Shown piece by piece: positions 57,480 to 57,523 of a stretch of DNA of 57,523 nt. The translations under genes were made by a program, and so were the position numbers. The DNA is from Perkinsus olseni. Its lineage: Eukaryota; Perkinsozoa; Perkinsida; Perkinsidae. The stretch lies in NCBI GenBank assembly GCA_013115135.1, contig JABANP010000331.1, positions 1 through 57,523 on the forward strand, written 5' to 3'. Below the pieces are notes generated by a model. The model was not told the DNA's origin. It saw only the letters and a program-made list of their open reading frames with translations, and searched no databases. Position 1 is the stretch's first letter; each line of letters opens with the position of its first letter.

Positions 57480-57523
57480 TTGGAGCCGGAAACTGGTTCC
57501 GCGCGATGGATCTTATTAATAGA

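Overview
The window looks like nuclear DNA of a protist, most likely a Perkinsus-like alveolate with a relict plastid. That assignment is inferred, not proven. Evidence: genes are cut by many very short GT-AG introns (36-48 nt where homology fixes both ends). A plant-type ferredoxin-NADP+ reductase carries an N-terminal leader of the kind that sends proteins to a secondary plastid. A non-LTR retrotransposon tail, a DDE transposase relic and no bacterial-style operons fit a eukaryote. No rRNA gene, intact tRNA gene or CRISPR array was seen.

Layout. 0.5-1.4 kb: RNase H end of a non-LTR retrotransposon. 2.1-6.3 kb (minus): XMAP215/TOG-like microtubule protein gene. 6.5-7.7 kb: 333-bp inverted repeat around the C-terminal end of a DDE transposase. 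8.2-30.4 kb: a gene-poor, repeat-rich accessory region. It holds a segmental duplication (about 8.2-10.1 and 27.7-29.9 kb), two divergent S10 serine carboxypeptidase-like genes (10.98-13.29 plus; 22.33-25.14 minus), a damaged partial copy of the TOG gene (19.1-20.6 kb), short secreted cysteine-rich peptide genes and pseudogenes (9.7, 27.5, 29.6 kb; another at 54.5 kb), LTR-like direct repeats (14.0/16.7 kb) and tandem repeats (17.0-18.2 kb). 31.6-33.4 kb (minus): plastid-type FNR. 34.4-54 kb (plus): a dense run of intron-rich genes: a coiled-coil protein with Sfi1-like Trp repeats, a WD40 protein, low-complexity exons and two tandem FHA/coiled-coil genes resembling the NBS1 N-terminus. 55.9-57.5 kb (minus): a repeat-containing protein of unknown function.

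The most unusual signal is a family of 21-nt structures, 26 of them perfect. A 7-nt word A is followed by one free base, the reverse complement of A, and A again without its first base. Comparison with paralogous DNA inside the window shows that at least nine of these (eight perfect, one degenerate) arose as exact 14-nt insertions, with no constant element sequence. 24 of the 26 lie between 8.4 and 30.4 kb. The process has hit equivalent sites of the two duplicated blocks independently, and it breaks the TOG copy and a secreted-peptide gene. A second highlight is a chimera: the plus-strand S10 gene has lost its own ATG and now starts with the signal-peptide exon of the cysteine-rich peptide family, supplied by one arm of a long palindrome. 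Exon structures outside the S10 and FNR genes are approximate.
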